From contig JAEWMO010000063.1 in NCBI GenBank assembly GCA_023457135.1, positions 1 to 35,466 on the forward strand: a stretch of 35,466 bases of DNA. Direction: 5' to 3'. The position numbers and the translations under genes are program-made. Shown here one piece after another: positions 23,070-30,970 of this stretch (within the stretch, counting starts at the first letter, position 1; every line of letters starts with the position of its first letter). The DNA comes from Methanobacteriota archaeon. GTDB lineage: Archaea; Halobacteriota; Methanomicrobia; Methanomicrobiales; Methanoculleaceae. The notes below the pieces were generated by a model. That model saw nothing but the letters and a program-made list of their open reading frames with translations, did not search any database and was not told the origin of the DNA.

Positions 23070-23693
23070 ATGCCAATCGGAAGAGTAACCCAGGTTGTTG
23101 ACTGCCGCGAGAGCATGGGGATGGGAAAAGGAGGCGGTCTTGCCCAGCGCGGGACCATCTCCGAGGCCAGGTCCCCGGATGTGATCGTGATAGGAATGTC
23201 CCCCGGCCGCAGACACGTCACAAAACCGGTCTGCGACATCACCTCCGGCCTTCGGCGGGAGGGGGCGGAGTTCTCCGTGAGCACGCTCGTCCTCAATGCA
23301 GGAAGCGGCGTTCCGGCAGATTCTCCCGTCGCGGGTCACGTTCTCGGAGCATACTTCGGGCTGACAGAGAAAGAGATCGCCCAGATAGAACAGCACAAGG
23401 TCGCCATCCTGCACCATGGGAATGTCCGCTCCCATGTCGTGCAGAAGGTCAGATTTATCCTTGAGCATGTAAACATCAGGGCGATCGTCGTCTCGCAGGC
23501 TCCGATCGACTTCGAGGACCTCGCAAAAGAGGGAGTCAGGACAGCAGTGGTTATGCCGCCGCCCGACCGGGTGAAGACGAAAGGCATGGTGATGGATATC
23601 GTCAGCGGTGTAACACGGGGTCAGACGCCAGGCAGGGAGAGATTGGCGGAAGTCATTCGTGCCGTTATGAAAGTGCTAAAAAGCCCAACATGA
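23070..23693 (+). CDS. mcrC: Methyl-coenzyme M reductase operon protein C
   Basis: This 207-residue McrC protein is known as a component of the ATP-dependent MCR activation complex (A3a) that reduces the nickel of F430. It begins MPIGRVTQVVDCRESMGMGKGGGLAQRGT and has SPGRRHVTKPVCDIT and RREGAEFSVSTLVLNAGSG, all family marks. The gene starts 1 nt after mcrD and has no paralog (atwC-like) in the window. Confidence 0.95.
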   Translation: MPIGRVTQVVDCRESMGMGKGGGLAQRGTISEARSPDVIVIGMSPGRRHVTKPVCDITSGLRREGAEFSVSTLVLNAGSGVPADSPVAGHVLGAYFGLTEKEIAQIEQHKVAILHHGNVRSHVVQKVRFILEHVNIRAIVVSQAPIDFEDLAKEGVRTAVVMPPPDRVKTKGMVMDIVSGVTRGQTPGRERLAEVIRAVMKVLKSPT

Positions 23694-23707
23694 AGGTGAA
23701 TTGAGAT

Positions 23708-24469
23708 ATGGCATACAAGCCCCAATACGGACCGGGTACATCCAACGTCGCCGCGAACCGGCGCAAGCAGATGGACCCCAACCAGAAGCTTGAGAAGATG
23801 CGTGATGTGACGGACGAGGACATTGTTCTGATCCTCGGCCACAGGGCGCCCGGAGCCGCCTACCCGACGGCCCACCCGCCGCTCGCCGAGCAGCAGGAGC
23901 CCGACTGTCCCATCCGGAAGATTGTAACCCCGACCGACGGTGCCAAGGCCGGCGACCGCGTCCGCTACATCCAGTTTGCGGACTCGATGTTCTTCGCCCC
24001 CTCGCAGCCCTACCAGCGGACCTACACCGAGTGCTACCGCTTCCGCGGTATCGACCCCGGTACGCTCTCCGGCCGTCAGATCGTCGAGTGCCGCGAGCGT
24101 GACCTCGAGAAGTACTCCAAGGATCTCGTCAACACCGAACTCCTCGACCCCGCCCGCACCGGTATCCGTGGCGCGACCGTGCACGGCCACTCGCTCCGTC
24201 TTGCCGAGAACGGCATGATGTTCGATATGCTCCAGAGGAGTGTCCTTGGCGAGGACGGCATCGTCCGCTACGTCAAGAACCAGATCGGCGAACCCCTCGA
24301 CCGTGCGGTTGCCGTCGGCAAGCCGCTCGACGAGAACTGGCTCAAGGCGCACACGACGATCTTCCACTCGCTCGGCGGCACTGCGTACCGTGACGATGCT
24401 GAGTACATCGAGTACGTCCAGCGCATTCACACGCTGCGGACGAAATACGGATTCCTTCCCATGGAGTGA
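23708..24469 (+). CDS. mcrG: Methyl-coenzyme M reductase gamma subunit
   Basis: This 253-residue gamma subunit has the expected start MAYKPQYGPGTSNVAANRRKQMDP in shortened form, then LGHRAPGAAYPTAHPPLAE (residues about 43-61) and YQRTYTECYRFRGIDPGTLSGRQIVE, which contributes to the F430 site. ATG 23708 has GGTGAATTGAG upstream. It lies 6 nt before mcrA. Confidence 0.98.
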   Translation: MAYKPQYGPGTSNVAANRRKQMDPNQKLEKMRDVTDEDIVLILGHRAPGAAYPTAHPPLAEQQEPDCPIRKIVTPTDGAKAGDRVRYIQFADSMFFAPSQPYQRTYTECYRFRGIDPGTLSGRQIVECRERDLEKYSKDLVNTELLDPARTGIRGATVHGHSLRLAENGMMFDMLQRSVLGEDGIVRYVKNQIGEPLDRAVAVGKPLDENWLKAHTTIFHSLGGTAYRDDAEYIEYVQRIHTLRTKYGFLPME

Positions 24470-24475
24470 TAAGAA

Positions 24476-26182
24476 ATGGCAAAGATTGAGAGAACCAAGA
24501 AGCTGTTCCTGAAGTCGCTCAAGGAGAAATTCCAGGGACAGGACGTCCAGTCCGAGACGACCGAGTTCTACAAGTTCAACGGCTACCACCAGTCTCCCCG
24601 CAAGGAGGAGTTCGTGAAGGCCAGCCGCGCCGTCGAGATGGACCGCGGCATCTCCATGTATGACCCCGTGCGCTGCCACCTTGGCGGTATCCCGCTCGGC
24701 CAGCGCCAGCTGATGACCTACGAGGTCTCCGGCACCGGTGTCTTTGTGGAGGGTGACGACCTGCACTTCGTCAACAACGCTGCGATGCAGCAGATGTGGG
24801 ACGACATCAGGAGGACCGTCATCGTCAACATGGACCTCGCCCACCAGACCCTGCAGAAGCGTCTGGGCAAGGAGGTTACCCCCGAGACGATCAACGAGTA
24901 CCTGCACGTGCTGAACCACGCCATGCCCGGCGCGGCCGTCGTTCAGGAACACATGGTCGAGACTCACCCCGGCCTCGTCGACGACTGTTACGTCAAGGTC
25001 TTCACCGGCGACCAGGAACTCGCGGACGACCTCGAGCCCCAGTTCGTCCTCGACGTCGAGAAGCTCTTCCCCGCAAAGCAGGCTGAGGCGCTCTCCGCTG
25101 CCGTAGGAAAGTCCCTCTGGCAGGCGATCCACGTCCCGACCACGGTCGTCCGGACCTGCGACGGTGGAACGACCTCCCGGTGGTCTGCGATGCAGATCGG
25201 TATGTCCTTCATCGGCGCCTACCGCATGTGCGCCGGCGAAGCGGCCGTCGCCGACCTCTCCTACGCCGCAAAGCACGCGGGTGTCATCCAGATGGCGTCC
25301 CACCTGCCCGCCCGGCGTGCCCGTGGCCCGAACGAGCCCGGTGGTCTTGCATTCGGTCTCTTCTCCGATATCGTCCAGGCGAACAGGAAGTACCCCAACG
25401 ACCCCGCCAAGGCCTCCCTTGAGGTCGTCGGTGCCGGAACCATGCTTTACGACCAGATCTGGCTCGGCTCCTACATGTCCGGCGGTGTCGGATTCACCCA
25501 GTATGCAACCGCGGCCTACACGGACAACATCCTCGATGAGTTCACCTACTACGGCATGGACTACATCAAGGACAAGTACAAGGTCGACTGGAAGAACCCG
25601 AGCCCGAACGACAAGGTCAAGCCGACCTACGACATCGTCAACGACATCGCGACCGAGGTCGCCCTCAACGGCATGGAGCAGTACGAGCAGTTCCCGACCA
25701 TGATGGAGGACCACTTCGGCGGGTCCCAGCGTGCCGGTGTGCTTGCCGCTGCATCCGGTCTGTCGACCTCTATTGCGACCGGAAACTCCAACGCCGGCCT
25801 GAACGCCTGGTACCTCTGCATGCTCCTGCACAAGGACGGATGGTCGCGTCTCGGCTTCTTCGGCTACGACCTCCAGGACCAGTGCGGTTCCGCGAACTCC
25901 CTCTCCATCCGTGGAGACGAGGGCGCGATCGGCGAGGTCCGTGGCCCGAACTACCCGAACTACGCCATGAACGTCGGACACCAGGGCGAGTACGCCGCCA
26001 TCACCGGCGGTGCCCACTACGGCCGCGGCGACGCGTGGTCCTTCGACCCGCGTGTCAAGATCTGCTTCGCCGACCCGAGCCTGAAGTTCGACTTCGCCGA
26101 GCCCCGCCGCGAGTTCGCGAAGGGTGCAATCCGCGAGTTTATGCCCGCCGGCGAGCGTTCGCTCATCATCCCGGCACGGTAA
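24476..26182 (+). CDS. mcrA: Methyl-coenzyme M reductase alpha subunit
   Basis: This 568-residue catalytic subunit releases methane from methyl-CoM and CoB at nickel F430. The residues that are post-translationally modified in the Methanothermobacter enzyme are all conserved here: His267 (N-methyl-His257 there), Arg281 (Arg271), Gln418 in HFGGSQRA (Gln400), Gly463 in LGFFGYDLQDQCG (thioglycine Gly445), Asp468 (Asp450) and Cys470 (Cys452). Which are really modified cannot be told from DNA, and the modifying enzymes (YcaO/TfuA, methyltransferases) are not in the window. The length is slightly above the 550-residue class, from insertions between Arg281 and Gln418 and before His267. Confidence 0.98.
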   Translation: MAKIERTKKLFLKSLKEKFQGQDVQSETTEFYKFNGYHQSPRKEEFVKASRAVEMDRGISMYDPVRCHLGGIPLGQRQLMTYEVSGTGVFVEGDDLHFVNNAAMQQMWDDIRRTVIVNMDLAHQTLQKRLGKEVTPETINEYLHVLNHAMPGAAVVQEHMVETHPGLVDDCYVKVFTGDQELADDLEPQFVLDVEKLFPAKQAEALSAAVGKSLWQAIHVPTTVVRTCDGGTTSRWSAMQIGMSFIGAYRMCAGEAAVADLSYAAKHAGVIQMASHLPARRARGPNEPGGLAFGLFSDIVQANRKYPNDPAKASLEVVGAGTMLYDQIWLGSYMSGGVGFTQYATAAYTDNILDEFTYYGMDYIKDKYKVDWKNPSPNDKVKPTYDIVNDIATEVALNGMEQYEQFPTMMEDHFGGSQRAGVLAAASGLSTSIATGNSNAGLNAWYLCMLLHKDGWSRLGFFGYDLQDQCGSANSLSIRGDEGAIGEVRGPNYPNYAMNVGHQGEYAAITGGAHYGRGDAWSFDPRVKICFADPSLKFDFAEPRREFAKGAIREFMPAGERSLIIPAR

Positions 26183-26194
26183 ACCCTACTCAAC

Positions 26195-26202
26195 TTTTTT
26201 TT
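26195..26202 (+). terminator. U-tract terminator after mcrA
   Basis: Eight consecutive T begin 12 nt after the mcrA stop. No stem is needed for archaeal termination. The next promoter follows about 80 nt later. Confidence 0.6.
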
Positions 26203-26281
26203 ACCTAGCGTAACCAGGAATGACTAAAAAGGACATTCCGGGCGATTTTTTACATTTCGTTGCGATATCGGCGCAACTTTT

Positions 26282-26297
26282 CGAAACCTTTAATTAA
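26282..26297 (+). promoter_or_regulatory. Promoter of the mtr operon (BRE and TATA)
   Basis: CGAAA (BRE) directly precedes CCTTTAATTA, a TATA element at about 26287-26297. Transcription would start near 26315-26320, giving a leader of about 60 nt. The imperfectly spaced repeat GGAATG...CATTCC (about 26217-26239) lies upstream. The core GAAACCTT is shared with the ftr promoter. Confidence 0.65.
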
Positions 26298-26342
26298 GTC
26301 ATAAACAACTGTTAAATGAACCAAAAAGGTTTTGAACTCATA

Positions 26343-26370
26343 CTCCTGGTGCATCGCGCACCGGAGGAGG
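26343..26370 (+). promoter_or_regulatory. Leader hairpin touching the mtrE ribosome binding site
   Basis: GGTGC-atcgc-GCACC (26348-26362) is a perfect 5 bp stem. It runs straight into the Shine-Dalgarno sequence GGAGGAGG (26363-26370). CTCCT at 26343-26347, just before the stem, is complementary to AGGAG at 26365-26369. The folded form would hide the ribosome binding site 7 nt before the mtrE ATG. Confidence 0.5.
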
Positions 26371-26377
26371 ATGCTGA

Positions 26378-27274
26378 ATGGAAGAGATCGTATTTGGCAT
26401 CGGCATTACCGCATTGGCAGGTGCTCTTGCAACCGTAGCCGGCGCTGCGGAAGACGTTGAATCTGATATCGGATCACAGGGTGACCCGAACTCACAGGTT
26501 CAGCTCGCTCCGCAGATGGGATATATTCACCGCATCTTTAACAAAGCAGTTGCCGGTGAACCCCCAGCGTACGGACTCTGGGTTGCTCTGGGTGCAGGCC
26601 TTGCCTGGGCATTCATGGCGATGCAGATAAACGCGATACTTGCAATCGTGCTCGGAAGCGCTCTCGCGGTCTTCGTGCAGGGCGTGTATGCGACAACCGC
26701 ATACCTCGGCCGTACTGCAAGTCTCGCCAAGTTTGGACAGCCGGTCTATATCGACATCTTGAAGTCGATGACGACCGTGACCATGGCACACGCGTTCGTG
26801 GCGATCTTCACCACCGTCGCAATGTGTCACCTGATGATCAGCGCGCTCGGTCACCCCTTCCCGCTCCCGCTCCTGGGTCTCGTCTGGGGTATCGCACTCG
26901 GTGCGGCCGGGTCTGCAACCGGTAACCCGTTCTACGGAAAGGAGCGGCAGTACCAGGAGCAGAAGTTCGGAGCCGGTGTTCCGATCTCCGCGTCCGGTAA
27001 CATCGTCCGCTACGCCGAAGCCGGCCAGCGGAACTCGCTCGACAACGGTTTCTTCAGCGCCAAACTCGGCGGCCCCGCGTCGGGTGTCTGTTTCGGCCTG
27101 ATCGTCTTCTTTGAACTCTGGCGTACCGTGGTCTTCGAAGAACTCAACGTCTGGGGACCCGTCATCATCGGTGTCGTCGTTATCCTGATCTTTGCCATCA
27201 TCGACCGCTACATTGAGGTCTGGGCAAGGAAGAACTTCGGACCCTACACGGCCCCTGAGGAGGCATCATCATGA
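26378..27274 (+). CDS. mtrE: Tetrahydromethanopterin S-methyltransferase subunit E
   Basis: This 298-residue integral membrane subunit is one of the large hydrophobic subunits (with MtrC and MtrD) of the sodium-translocating Mtr complex. Several hydrophobic helices are visible (WVALGAGLAWAFMAMQ, ILAIVLGSALAVFVQGVY, FVAIFTTVAMCHLMIS, GPVIIGVVVILIFAII). The conserved loop GNPFYGKERQYQEQKFGAGVP is characteristic. The true start is the ATG at 26378, behind GGAGGAGG; the ATG at 26371 is out of frame. Its stop overlaps the mtrD start as ATGA. Confidence 0.96.
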   Translation: MEEIVFGIGITALAGALATVAGAAEDVESDIGSQGDPNSQVQLAPQMGYIHRIFNKAVAGEPPAYGLWVALGAGLAWAFMAMQINAILAIVLGSALAVFVQGVYATTAYLGRTASLAKFGQPVYIDILKSMTTVTMAHAFVAIFTTVAMCHLMISALGHPFPLPLLGLVWGIALGAAGSATGNPFYGKERQYQEQKFGAGVPISASGNIVRYAEAGQRNSLDNGFFSAKLGGPASGVCFGLIVFFELWRTVVFEELNVWGPVIIGVVVILIFAIIDRYIEVWARKNFGPYTAPEEASS

Positions 27275-28122
27275 GCGCACTCGGAGGACCTAAACAGACT
27301 GGAGGCGTCCAGCCCCCGACGGGAATGGGCCTCGTTGTCAGCATTATTCTTATCATCGTCGCGCTTGCGCTCGCCTTCTTCCTCGTGCAGATGGCCGGCG
27401 TGATTGCCGTCATCGGCATCATCATCGGCGGCGTCCTGATCGCGTTCGGTGTCCACTTCGTCCCGGTCGGCGGTGCTCCCGCAGCAATGGGACAATCACC
27501 AGGTATTGCGACCGGTGTCGCGATGCTTGCCGCCGGTGCCGGGCTTGCCGGTCTCTTCGGCGGTGCGTGGGCCGCTCCGTTCGGCTTCGCTGTCGCTCTC
27601 GCCGGCGGCGCAGTCGGTGGTGGGCTCCTGATGGCGATCACCTGTACGATGGTCAACGTCATCTACATCTTCGGTATGGGTATCCCGGCAGCCTCCGGTA
27701 AGGTCGCAAAGGACCCGATCACCGGCGACACCTTCCCCGAGTACAAGAGCCAGGGTACCGAGGGGCACGGCCTCCCGTTCATCTCCTGGGTCGGCGGTGT
27801 CATCGGCGGCGCTCTCGGTGGTCTCGGCGGAACGCTCATCTACCTCGAGCTCCTCGACGTCTACCAGGCACAGCTGCCCGTCATCCTCAACACAACGGTC
27901 GAGCAGATCGCGCCCGTCGCTATCTCGCTTGCCGGTATCTTCGCGGTCGGTATGTTCCTCGTGAACGCCGTGCTTGCCGCGTACAACATCACCGGTACGA
28001 TCGAAGGCCCGCATGACCCCAAGTTCAAGCGGTTCCCGAGAGCAGTCATCGCAGCCGCCGCGGCATCGGCCGTCACCGGCATCTTCGCGATTGCGCTGCT
28101 CAGCCTGATAGGGGGTTTCTAA
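27271..28122 (+). CDS. mtrD: Tetrahydromethanopterin S-methyltransferase subunit D
   Basis: This 283-residue membrane subunit has at least five to six hydrophobic helices and the conserved cytoplasmic loop GKVAKDPITGDTFPEYKSQGTEGHGLPF, which with similar loops in MtrE and MtrC is thought to line the sodium path. It overlaps mtrE by 4 nt and abuts mtrC. Confidence 0.96.
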   Translation: MSALGGPKQTGGVQPPTGMGLVVSIILIIVALALAFFLVQMAGVIAVIGIIIGGVLIAFGVHFVPVGGAPAAMGQSPGIATGVAMLAAGAGLAGLFGGAWAAPFGFAVALAGGAVGGGLLMAITCTMVNVIYIFGMGIPAASGKVAKDPITGDTFPEYKSQGTEGHGLPFISWVGGVIGGALGGLGGTLIYLELLDVYQAQLPVILNTTVEQIAPVAISLAGIFAVGMFLVNAVLAAYNITGTIEGPHDPKFKRFPRAVIAAAAASAVTGIFAIALLSLIGGF

Positions 28123-28974
28123 ATGTCAGTGAAAGTTGAAGTCGGAGCAGGCGGCATCCCGCACAACCAGATCCTGATCTACGGCCTCGTGGGATCGCTC
28201 GTCCTCATCTACCTGACATACCTGAACACGATCACCGGCACCCAGTACTTCGCATTCTTCGGCGGTCTTGCCGCTGTCGCTGCGCTCCTCTGGGGTACCG
28301 ACACGATCAAGCACCTCTGCAGCTACGGTCTTGGTACCGGTGTCCCGTCGGCGGGTATGATCGCGCTCGGGTCCGGTGTCGTCGCCGCTCTCTTCGGAGC
28401 CACCACCGGTATCTTCGCGCCCATCACGACGATCATCATCGCCGCGATCATCGGTGCGGTAGCCGGCATCCTGGCAAACAACGTGGTCCGGATGGACATC
28501 CCGGTCATGGTTGTCTCGCTGATCGAGCTCGCTATCGTCGGTGCCATGACGGTGCTCGGCCTCGCGGCAATGGCCTGCGGGACGTTTGAGTTCCTCGGCA
28601 TGATCACCGGCACGACCGTCATCCTCGGATTCGCCGTGGAGACCTATAGCGCATCCGTCATCGGCGGCAGCATCATCGCCGTGATCTTCATGCTCGGCGC
28701 CATCGCCATCCAGCACTCCTTCAACGCCTGTCTCGGGCCCGGGGAGAAGCAGGACCGGACGCTCATGCTCGCTGCAGAGTGCGGGTTCCTCTCGATGATC
28801 ACCGTTGCGATCATCTCGTTCGCGTTCATCGGACTCCTTCCCGCTCTCGTCGCGCTGATTGTCTCGATCGTCGGGTGGCTCTACACCTACACGCAGTACA
28901 TCGCGCTCTCGAAGCGTGACGCCTACGCGTGGCTCGACGCTCAGCCGATCCTGGAGCCCAAGGGAGGTGCCTAA
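28123..28974 (+). CDS. mtrC: Tetrahydromethanopterin S-methyltransferase subunit C
   Basis: This 283-residue, very hydrophobic protein has about seven to eight membrane helices. It starts immediately after the mtrD stop and ends immediately before mtrB. The family segment FNACLGPGEKQDRTLMLAAECGFLSMI and the C-terminal YTQYIALSKRDAYAWLDAQP identify it. It forms the membrane core of Mtr with MtrD and MtrE. Confidence 0.95.
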   Translation: MSVKVEVGAGGIPHNQILIYGLVGSLVLIYLTYLNTITGTQYFAFFGGLAAVAALLWGTDTIKHLCSYGLGTGVPSAGMIALGSGVVAALFGATTGIFAPITTIIIAAIIGAVAGILANNVVRMDIPVMVVSLIELAIVGAMTVLGLAAMACGTFEFLGMITGTTVILGFAVETYSASVIGGSIIAVIFMLGAIAIQHSFNACLGPGEKQDRTLMLAAECGFLSMITVAIISFAFIGLLPALVALIVSIVGWLYTYTQYIALSKRDAYAWLDAQPILEPKGGA

Positions 28975-29259
28975 ATGGCATACATTCAGGTACTGCCCGA
29001 GTACGGACTCGTCGTCGACCCGATGGTCGGTATCGTCACCACCGCCGGCGTCTCGTACACCCCCGTGCTCGAGCAGGTGGCGGAACTTGAGAAGATCACC
29101 GACGACCTGGTCGGCATGCTCTCCGGAGAGGGCAACTTCCTGGCATCGTTCCCGAACAGGGAAGGTGTTCTCAATGTCGCCGGAGGCGTGACCGCATTCT
29201 GGTACGGCATGGCAATCGGCCTTCTGGTTGCCGGTGTCGTTGTATTAGGACTGCTGTGA
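28975..29259 (+). CDS. mtrB: Tetrahydromethanopterin S-methyltransferase subunit B
   Basis: This 94-residue small subunit has one C-terminal membrane helix (FWYGMAIGLLVAGVVVLGLL). The N-terminal half, with YGLVVDPMVGIVTTAG, is the family signature. It abuts mtrC. It belongs to the peripheral helix bundle of Mtr with MtrA, MtrF and MtrG. Confidence 0.93.
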   Translation: MAYIQVLPEYGLVVDPMVGIVTTAGVSYTPVLEQVAELEKITDDLVGMLSGEGNFLASFPNREGVLNVAGGVTAFWYGMAIGLLVAGVVVLGLL

Positions 29260-29269
29260 GGTGAAGAAC

Positions 29270-29794
29270 ATGGTTGAGAAGAAATCACCGGCCAGCGGAT
29301 GGCCGATTGTTCAGGGCGACTTCCACACAGGAGATGCACAGAGCTGCGTCGGCGTCGTCACCATGGGATCCCACCTCGACGAACAGGGCATCTGCGACGC
29401 CGGAGCGGCAATCGCGGGGTCCTGTAAGACCGAGAACCTCGGCCTTGAGAAGATCATCGCGAACGTCATCTCCAACCCCAACATCAGGTACATCCTCTGT
29501 TGCGGTACGGAAGTCAAGGGGCACCTCTCCGGTCAGAGTTTCATGGCTCTGCACGCCGGCGGTGTCTCCGGCGGTAAGATCGTCGGCGCTCAGGGAGCCA
29601 TCCCGTTCATCGAGAACCTCTCCGACGAGGCGATCAAGCGCTTCCAGGACCAGGTCGAGATGGTCAACATCATGGAAAGCGAGGACATGGGCACCATCAA
29701 GGCCAAGATCAACGAACTCAAGGCCAAAGATCCCGGTGCGTTCGGCGCAGAAGCCATGATCGTCGAGGTCAAGGAGGCAGGCGGTGCCGGTGCA
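29270..29794 (+). repeat. Direct repeat, copy 1: mtrA corrinoid-domain coding sequence
   Basis: This segment of about 525 nt is repeated at 30215-30739 with roughly 96 percent identity by hand count. Nearly all differences are in third codon positions. The two copies are separated by about 420 nt containing the mtrA tail and mtrF, so recombination between them would delete those sequences. Confidence 0.9.
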
Positions 29795-29995
29795 GAGGAA
29801 GCAACCGGCGAAGTACAGCCGCTCTCCGGTGAACTTGCACTGATTCACGCACGGATGAAGGTCATCGAGCGGATGGTCACCGATATCGGCTACCGCAACA
29901 GGTTTGCCGCCGGTGTCTACTCGGGCAAAGTCGAGGGCGTCATGATCGGCCTGATCGTCTCGTTCGTGATCCTGGGATTCATCTTGCTGGGGTGA
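29270..29995 (+). CDS. mtrA: Tetrahydromethanopterin S-methyltransferase subunit A (corrinoid protein)
   Basis: This 241-residue protein has a cytoplasmic corrinoid-binding domain (about 1-175), which carries the methyl group on cobalt between tetrahydromethanopterin and coenzyme M, a linker, and a C-terminal helix (about 219-240) that anchors it. His85 in VKGHLSGQ is the likely lower axial cobalt ligand (His84 in structurally studied MtrA). The ATG at 29270 follows GAGGTGA; an in-frame start at 29261 is unlikely. The corrinoid domain is almost identical to that of the fusion gene at 30215-30955: by hand count two amino-acid changes in the first 165 residues. Confidence 0.96.
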   Translation: MVEKKSPASGWPIVQGDFHTGDAQSCVGVVTMGSHLDEQGICDAGAAIAGSCKTENLGLEKIIANVISNPNIRYILCCGTEVKGHLSGQSFMALHAGGVSGGKIVGAQGAIPFIENLSDEAIKRFQDQVEMVNIMESEDMGTIKAKINELKAKDPGAFGAEAMIVEVKEAGGAGAEEATGEVQPLSGELALIHARMKVIERMVTDIGYRNRFAAGVYSGKVEGVMIGLIVSFVILGFILLG

Positions 29996-30000
29996 GATAG

Positions 30001-30213
30001 ATGGCAGAAGAAACTACACAGGCTGCAGGCCCCATCCGGATGACGGCGATCAACACCATGATGGACGCTATCCGGTACAAGGCACAGATCCTTGCCCGCA
30101 CGACCAAGCTCGAATCGGGTATCATGGGTATGGGCATCGTTGGGTTCGGCATCGGACTCCTCGTAGCGCTGCTCCTGATCGTGATTCCGGCAATGATGCT
30201 GGGGGCGATCTAA
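30001..30213 (+). CDS. mtrF: Tetrahydromethanopterin S-methyltransferase subunit F
   Basis: This 70-residue subunit has a cytoplasmic N-terminal half (IRYKAQILARTTKLESG) and one membrane helix at about 42-66 (VGFGIGLLVALLLIVIPAMML). In some methanogens MtrF resembles the C-terminal part of MtrA. It lies 5 nt after mtrA and 1 nt before the fusion gene. Confidence 0.92.
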   Translation: MAEETTQAAGPIRMTAINTMMDAIRYKAQILARTTKLESGIMGMGIVGFGIGLLVALLLIVIPAMMLGAI

Positions 30214-30214
30214 C

Positions 30215-30739
30215 ATGGTTGAGAAGAAATCACCGGCCAGTGGATGGCCGATCGTTCAGGGCGACTTCCACACGGGAGATGCGCAGAGCTGCGTCGGCGT
30301 CGTCACCATGGGATCCCACCTCGACGAACAGGGCATCTGCGACGCCGGAGCGGCGATCGCCGGGTCCTGCAAGACCGAAAACCTCGGCCTTGAGAAGATC
30401 ATCGCGAACGTCATCTCCAACCCCAACATCAGGTACATCCTCTGCTGCGGCACGGAAGTTAAGGGGCACCTCTCCGGTCAGAGCTTCATGGCTCTGCACG
30501 CCGGCGGTGTCTCAGGCGGTAAGATCGTCGGCGCTCAGGGAGCCATTCCGTTCATCGAGAACCTCTCCGACGAGGCGATCAAGCGCTTCCAGGAGCAGGT
30601 CGAGATGGTCAACATCATGGAAAGCGAGGACATGGGGACCATCAAGGCCAAGATCAACGAACTCAAGGCCAAGGACCCCGGTGCGTTCGGCGCTGAAGCC
30701 ATGGTCGTTGAGGTCAAGGAAGCAGGCGGCGGTGCCGCA
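30215..30739 (+). repeat. Direct repeat, copy 2: corrinoid-domain coding sequence of the fusion gene
   Basis: This is the partner of the repeat at 29270-29794 in the same orientation. Similarity falls away in the Ala/Gly-rich linker before the MtrG part, which marks the fusion joint. Confidence 0.9.
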
Positions 30740-30955
30740 GAGGTTGCCGTTGCAGGAGCAAACCCGCAGTTCCTTGAGATCGAGGAGCGGCTCAACGCTA
30801 TCGAGACGAGGATCGAGTTCGTCGATGCAGAGATTGCCCAGCGCGTCGGAAGAAAGATCGGGCGCGATATCGGTATCCTGTACGGACTGGTTGCAGGTTT
30901 GATTGTATTCATGATGTTGTTGGTATTACTCCCCAAGTTAGTGGAGTTCCTGTAA
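30215..30955 (+). CDS. Fusion of a second MtrA corrinoid domain to MtrG
   Basis: This 246-residue protein occupies the place where mtrG stands in canonical mtr operons. Residues 1 to about 170 are a second corrinoid domain, practically identical to mtrA and including the ligand candidate His85. A short Ala/Gly-rich linker follows (170-182). Residues 183-246 are a complete MtrG: FLEIEERLNAIETRIEF, AEIAQRVGRKIGRDIGILYG and a membrane helix at about 219-242. No separate mtrG exists in the operon, so the fusion must supply MtrG. DNA identity with mtrA starts about 3 nt before the ATG and ends near codon 175, with about 22 differences in 525 nt. No strong Shine-Dalgarno sequence precedes it; translation may depend on coupling to mtrF, whose stop is 1 nt upstream. 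Confidence 0.93.
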   Translation: MVEKKSPASGWPIVQGDFHTGDAQSCVGVVTMGSHLDEQGICDAGAAIAGSCKTENLGLEKIIANVISNPNIRYILCCGTEVKGHLSGQSFMALHAGGVSGGKIVGAQGAIPFIENLSDEAIKRFQEQVEMVNIMESEDMGTIKAKINELKAKDPGAFGAEAMVVEVKEAGGGAAEVAVAGANPQFLEIEERLNAIETRIEFVDAEIAQRVGRKIGRDIGILYGLVAGLIVFMMLLVLLPKLVEFL

Positions 30956-30970
30956 GGAGGATTGACGAAT

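Noticed and set aside
23621..26017. Long minus-strand open frame (798 codons) opposite mcrG and mcrA
   Set aside because: It is a shadow of the strongly codon-biased mcr genes, with no family similarity.
29270..30739. The mtrA duplication as a possible pure assembly artefact
   Set aside because: The copies differ at many silent sites and are joined to different, intact 3' coding sequences (MtrA anchor, MtrG). This is not expected from a duplicated contig end, although read-level checks remain useful.
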